7,358 nucleotides of DNA from an uncultured Clostridia bacterium. GTDB taxonomy: Bacteria; Bacillota; Clostridia; Christensenellales; Borkfalkiaceae. The stretch covers positions 1 to 7,358 of the forward strand of contig CAJGCN010000065.1 in the NCBI GenBank assembly GCA_904501815.1. Direction: 5' to 3'. Every line of letters starts with the position of its first letter. The first letter of the stretch is position 1. The position numbers and the translations under genes were made by a program. Shown piece after piece: positions 7,075-7,358 of this stretch. The notes under the pieces are model-generated. The model ran no database searches, was not told the DNA's origin, and saw only the letters and a program-made list of their open reading frames with translations.

Positions 7075-7082
7075 ACTTTCTC

Positions 7083-7128
7083 GGGGTCGCGCGAGCGTGA
7101 ACGCGCGCGTATTTTCATTTTTGACCCC
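7083..7128. repeat. nested inverted repeat (possible structured RNA or small repeat element)
   Basis: An outer perfect 6-bp pair, GGGGTC (7083-7088) with GACCCC (7123-7128), encloses an inner pair, GCGCG (7089-7093) with CGCGC (7102-7106 or 7104-7108). Outer and inner stems are contiguous on the left side. The alternating CG runs stand out against the AT-rich surroundings. Either a structured transcript or a small dispersed repeat could produce this; only one copy is visible in the window. Confidence 0.45.
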
Positions 7129-7161
7129 TTAATTTTGAAAACGCGCAAAGGAAAAATTAGG

Positions 7162-7189
7162 AAAATAAGGGGCTAAACCCCTTTATTTT
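7162..7189. terminator. terminator-like hairpin inside the divergent intergenic region
   Basis: GGGG (7169-7172) pairs with CCCC (7178-7181) around the loop CTAAA. The stem extends outward through A7168-T7182 and A7167-T7183, then AAAAT (7162-7166) with ATTTT (7185-7189), bulging T7184. The 3' arm provides a T-rich tract on the plus strand, and the arrangement also works on the minus strand. No annotated gene ends here. It may end an unseen small transcript or block transcription between the divergent genes. Confidence 0.45.
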
Positions 7190-7224
7190 AAAGGTTTTGA
7201 GCCATTTCCCGACACCAAAGTCGT

Positions 7225-7253
7225 TTGACAAGAGTAAAATATACTGTTATACT
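7225..7253 (+). promoter_or_regulatory. sigma-A (sigma-70 type) promoter for the gene at 7331
   Basis: The -35 is a perfect TTGACA (7225-7230), the spacer is exactly 17 bp, and the -10 is TATACT (7248-7253), one base from consensus. Transcription should start near 7260, giving a leader of about 70 nt. The -10 lies in a tandem direct repeat of ATACTGTT (7241-7248 and 7249-7256), so a second TATACT occurs at 7240-7245. The repeat could be an operator where a repressor would occlude the polymerase. Confidence 0.82.
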
Positions 7254-7271
7254 GTTCAAAGAGGAAATAAG

Positions 7272-7299
7272 CCCGAAAAACGCGATTTGAAAATTCGGG
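7272..7299 (+). other. possible small hairpin in the leader of the 7331 gene
   Basis: CCCGAA (7272-7277) can pair with TTCGGG (7294-7299) around a 16-nt loop. It would lie in the predicted untranslated leader, ending 17 nt before the Shine-Dalgarno. Six base pairs with a large loop is weak, and no riboswitch class is recognisable. It could stabilise the mRNA 5' end or be chance. Confidence 0.3.
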
Positions 7300-7316
7300 G
7301 CAAAAAAACAAAAAAC

Positions 7317-7322
7317 GGAGGT
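7317..7322 (+). promoter_or_regulatory. ribosome binding site of the gene at 7331
   Basis: GGAGGT lies 8 nt upstream of ATG, the optimal distance. With the promoter upstream, it makes the otherwise very short visible reading frame a credible gene start. Confidence 0.8.
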
Positions 7323-7330
7323 AAATAAGT

Positions 7331-7358
7331 ATGGGCAAAAGGGGTAAAAATCTAACTC
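7331..7358 (+). CDS. start of an unidentified gene (first nine codons)
   Basis: Only MGKRGKNLT is visible before the window ends. The start is supported by a near-consensus promoter and a well-placed Shine-Dalgarno, not by the protein itself. The N-terminus is basic. It faintly resembles the start of ribosomal protein L1, but nine residues cannot support that and the expected L11 neighbour is absent. Function is unknown. Confidence 0.65.

Larger units (their letters stand above)
6934..7330. other. divergent intergenic region, AT-rich, with several inverted repeats
   Basis: These 397 bp separate the minus-strand ferritin-like gene from a plus-strand gene starting at 7331. I see no convincing coding sequence; open frames here are short, of low complexity and lack ribosome binding sites. 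The left part contains an imperfect palindrome around GCTTTCAAAGC (6957-6973) and an A6T8 tract (7033-7046) likely to bend DNA. The centre has a perfect 14-bp palindrome, a nested hairpin and a terminator-like hairpin. The right part has a strong plus-strand promoter and the leader of the downstream gene. No clear sigma-A promoter for the minus-strand gene was found. The closest pair, TTGCAC and CATAAG on the minus strand, fits poorly. Confidence 0.7.

Noticed and set aside
6909..7176. Two short plus-strand open frames at the edge of the divergent intergenic region
   Set aside because: Their translations are Lys/Phe/Arg-rich low complexity, as expected from random AT-rich DNA. There is no Shine-Dalgarno, and one begins inside the opposite gene.
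7331..7358. Possible ribosomal protein L1 start (MGKRGK resembles the family's N-terminus)
   Set aside because: Only nine residues are visible, they diverge after six, and the usual rplK neighbour is not upstream.
1..7358. CRISPR array, tRNA, rRNA, insertion sequence or phage genes
   Set aside because: No regularly spaced repeats, tRNA-like cloverleaf, rRNA segments, transposase motifs or terminal inverted repeats flanking a gene were seen.

Overview
The window looks like a chromosomal segment of an anaerobic, Gram-positive-type bacterium, most likely a member of the Clostridia or a related Firmicutes lineage. Three things suggest this: oxygen-sensitive indolepyruvate:ferredoxin oxidoreductase genes, a YhaO/YhaN-like repair pair, and strong AAGGAGG-type ribosome binding sites with a TTGACA/TATACT promoter. 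This placement is inference; no rRNA or other taxonomic marker is present.

Positions 1-2879 (+) hold the end of a tight operon: the 3' part of iorA, complete iorB, a phenylacetate-CoA ligase gene (paaK) and a small tandem-ACT-domain protein. IorAB oxidatively decarboxylates aryl pyruvates, made by transamination of aromatic amino acids, to aryl-acetyl-CoA and reduced ferredoxin. The ligase interconverts aryl acetates and their CoA thioesters, and the ACT protein is a plausible amino-acid-sensing partner. A hairpin terminator follows at 2887-2924.

Positions 2939-5607 (+) hold two genes joined by an ATGA overlap. One encodes an SbcD/Mre11/YhaO-like metallophosphoesterase. The other encodes an SbcC/Rad50/YhaN-like ATPase with a coiled coil interrupted by a membrane hairpin. 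They probably form a membrane-associated DNA-end-processing complex. A strong, probably bidirectional terminator at 5611-5636 separates them from the convergent gene.

Positions 5650-6933 (-) hold a 427-residue protein that I do not recognise by name. It contains three repeats of a Glu-x29-[Glu/Asp]-x-x-His pattern with identical spacing (residues 101-134, 201-234 and 256-289), which is the half-site signature of ferritin-like di-metal proteins. This is the most interesting item in the window.

Positions 6934-7330 form a 397-bp AT-rich divergent intergenic region. It holds several inverted repeats, including a nested hairpin and a terminator-like hairpin with an alternative fold. It also holds a near-perfect promoter whose -10 lies in an 8-bp tandem repeat. 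That promoter and a good Shine-Dalgarno lead into a gene starting at 7331, of which only nine codons are visible.
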